Program-made: the position numbers and the translations under genes
The notes under the pieces: model-generated
What the model saw: the letters and a program-made list of their open reading frames with translations, nothing else
What the model was told of the DNA's origin: nothing
Database searches by the model: none
Assembly (NCBI GenBank): GCA_964415365.1
Contig: CAYPYW010000001.1
Location: 1 to 64,000, forward strand
Length of the DNA: 64,000 nt
Direction: 5' to 3'
Source of the DNA: Hydromicrobium sp964415365
GTDB lineage: Bacteria > Actinomycetota > Humimicrobiia > Humimicrobiales > Humimicrobiaceae
Shown: one piece after another, positions 62,848-64,000 of the stretch
Numbering within the stretch: position 1 is the stretch's first letter
Layout: every line of letters starts with the position of its first letter

Positions 62848-63651
62848 ATGAATATAAATGCGGAAAGTATCCAGAAAAAGGAATTTCATATTGTATTTAA
62901 GGGATACAAACCTGAAGAGGTTGATAAATTTTTAGATATTCTTGCAGTGGAATTTGATAAATTACAAAGGTTTCAAAAAGAGCTTCAGGAAAATCTGGAA
63001 AGACTAAAATATGAAGGAGACAAAGAATCAGTTGAGATGAAGAAAATCATTCAGGAAGCGCTTGTATCAGCCCATAAAATTGCAGAGGACATAAAACAGA
63101 AAGCAGAAAAAGAAGCGGAAGAGATGGTAAGGACTAAAGTGGCTGAGGAAGAGGAATCATATAAAAACTTATTGAGTAAAAAGACGCAGTTGGAGAGAGA
63201 TATACAGGAACTGAGCCGGGAATACGAGGATTTCAAGGGCAAGATTGCAGAGCTGGTAGATGATCTTAAGGAGACTACTGCAAAATTAGGGGAAGGGAAA
63301 TTTCTCAATATTTCCAGGATTGATAAGAAAGATTTTGGTGTTGATAAAATAGATATAGATGAAAGTATCAGAGAGGATGAAAAGCCAACGTATCCTCCAG
63401 ATGAGGAGTTGAAAGTGGTCGAAGATACTAAGGTAGAGGAGAGAGAAGAAAAAACAGAAGAAGAAGAAGAAGATGAAAAAAGAGAAGAAGAACCTGTGAT
63501 AGAAGAGGAAGAGCAAAAGGAAATTTATGAGTCTGGAGAAACAGAAGAAGAAGATGATGATGAGGAGTATAAACCAAAAAGAGTCAAGAAGAAAATAGAT
63601 ATAGCTAATCCAGACATAATTAATGATTTCTTTAAGACTGATGAAGAATGA
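62848..63651 (+). CDS. divIVA: DivIVA family protein
   Basis: 267 residues. N-terminal DivIVA lipid-binding part (NINAESIQKKEFHIVFKGYK followed by PEEVDKFLDIL), then long coiled coils (about residues 35-150) with heptads, then a very acidic Glu-rich tail (about 185-245) ending IANPDIINDFF. It marks negatively curved membrane at poles and septa. GGGAGG (62837-62842) is 5 nt before ATG 62848 and only 2 nt before ATG 62845. The acidic tail is unusually long. Overlaps yggU by 11 bp. Confidence 0.93.
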   Translation: MNINAESIQKKEFHIVFKGYKPEEVDKFLDILAVEFDKLQRFQKELQENLERLKYEGDKESVEMKKIIQEALVSAHKIAEDIKQKAEKEAEEMVRTKVAEEEESYKNLLSKKTQLERDIQELSREYEDFKGKIAELVDDLKETTAKLGEGKFLNISRIDKKDFGVDKIDIDESIREDEKPTYPPDEELKVVEDTKVEEREEKTEEEEEDEKREEEPVIEEEEQKEIYESGETEEEDDDEEYKPKRVKKKIDIANPDIINDFFKTDEE

Positions 63652-63910
63652 AACGATAAAGTTGATTATAAAACCTCATTCCACTGTTACCGGTGTTTGC
63701 GGAGTTTATATGGACAGAATAAAAATAAAAGTGGCTGCTGCTCCAGAAAAAGGGAAGGCTAACAAAGAGCTTATAAGTTTCATTTCAGATAAAATAGGTA
63801 TTCCTAAAAAGGATATAAAAATTATTTCCGGTGAAAAATCAGTTTATAAGGAAATTAGTATAAAATCGGATAGAGATTCAAATTTAGCCTCAAGACTTCT
63901 TTCTGAATAA
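63641..63910 (+). CDS. DUF167 / YggU family protein
   Basis: 89 residues. IIKPHSTVTGVCG, RIKIKVAAAPEKGKANKELISFI, and KKDIKIISGEKSVYKEISI are the conserved segments of the small DUF167 (YggU) fold. Function unknown; often encoded next to yggT, proC or divIVA. ATG 63641 is inside divIVA; an upstream ATG at 63623 would add six residues. After it, 63911-64000 shows no gene. Confidence 0.88.
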   Translation: MKNETIKLIIKPHSTVTGVCGVYMDRIKIKVAAAPEKGKANKELISFISDKIGIPKKDIKIISGEKSVYKEISIKSDRDSNLASRLLSE

Positions 63911-64000
63911 GAGATTTTATACTTCATCTGAAAGAATAAAACCAAGTTTATTCATGATTTACCTTGTAGTTTACCCCATTTATATATTAATTCTTGTTAT

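Noticed and set aside
1..64000. CRISPR arrays, insertion sequences, phage genes, tRNA or rRNA genes
   Set aside because: No regularly spaced repeats, transposase or integrase motifs, or tRNA/rRNA-like segments were seen on reading either strand.

Overview
The window is about 64 kb of AT-rich bacterial DNA (roughly one third G+C by eye), densely coded and mostly on the + strand. The gene content points to an anaerobic, non-photosynthetic, Gram-positive-type (monoderm) bacterium. Pointers are a long dcw cluster running mraZ to ftsZ and on through pgeF, yggS, sepF, proC, divIVA and yggU, a meso-DAP type MurE (DNPR motif), ferredoxin-dependent 2-oxoacid oxidoreductase and several ferredoxin/thiol redox proteins. 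No sporulation genes are interleaved in the dcw cluster. Placement in a low-GC Actinomycetota-like or Bacillota-like candidate lineage is an inference; no rRNA is present to settle it. No tRNA, CRISPR array, transposase or phage gene was seen.

Layout. 1-5.9 kb: the end of an ABC transporter ATPase, a GNAT acetyltransferase, an unrecognised FG-rich membrane protein, a terpenoid-toroid protein coupled to a DUF362/ferredoxin protein, a convergent hydrolase and a YtxH protein. 6-15.6 kb: copper chaperone and CopA ATPase, CoA-disulfide reductase-rhodanese fusion, two-gene 2-oxoacid:ferredoxin oxidoreductase, flavodoxin-like reductase, TlpA-CcdA thiol system and lgt. 15.6-19.6 kb: queH (minus), hisD, hisC and a methyltetrahydrofolate methyltransferase-like gene. 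19.6-34.5 kb: a beta-gluco/manno-oligosaccharide island with an orphan MalK/UgpC-type ATPase, a LacI regulator, GH94 phosphorylase, GH1 and GH2 glycosidases and a Dpp/Opp-type five-gene transporter. Its LacI gene and transporter operon share a near-identical promoter-operator module. 34.7-37.9 kb: metallophosphoesterase, cyclic 2,3-diphosphoglycerate synthetase and 2-phosphoglycerate kinase, an apparent cDPG (archaeal-type solute) operon. 38.4-41.4 kb: FmdB zinc ribbon, two unknowns, xseA and xseB. 41.6-63.9 kb: the dcw/division cluster.

The most unusual observations are these. (1) The solute-binding lipoprotein at 28810-30618 reads as a circular permutation of the SBP_bac_5 family: the usual C-terminal segment comes directly after the lipoprotein signal and acidic linker, and the usual N-terminal segment comes last. 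(2) A bacterial cDPG synthesis operon has a phosphoesterase overlapping the synthetase gene, a candidate for the turnover enzyme. (3) ftsQ has no ATG/GTG/TTG that would give a full-length protein; an ATT preceded by a good Shine-Dalgarno is the best start. (4) The copper-chaperone domain and the CopA ATPase lie in one frame separated by a single TGA. (5) There are MraZ-box-like 10-bp repeats upstream of mraZ.

How the genes work together (inference). Beta-linked gluco- and manno-oligosaccharides enter through the LacI-controlled ABC transporter and are split by phosphorolysis and hydrolysis. Sugars go through glycolysis to 2-phosphoglycerate, some of which can be diverted to cDPG, while 2-oxoacids are oxidised with ferredoxin reduction. 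The dcw cluster supplies peptidoglycan precursors and the FtsZ/SepF/DivIVA division machinery.
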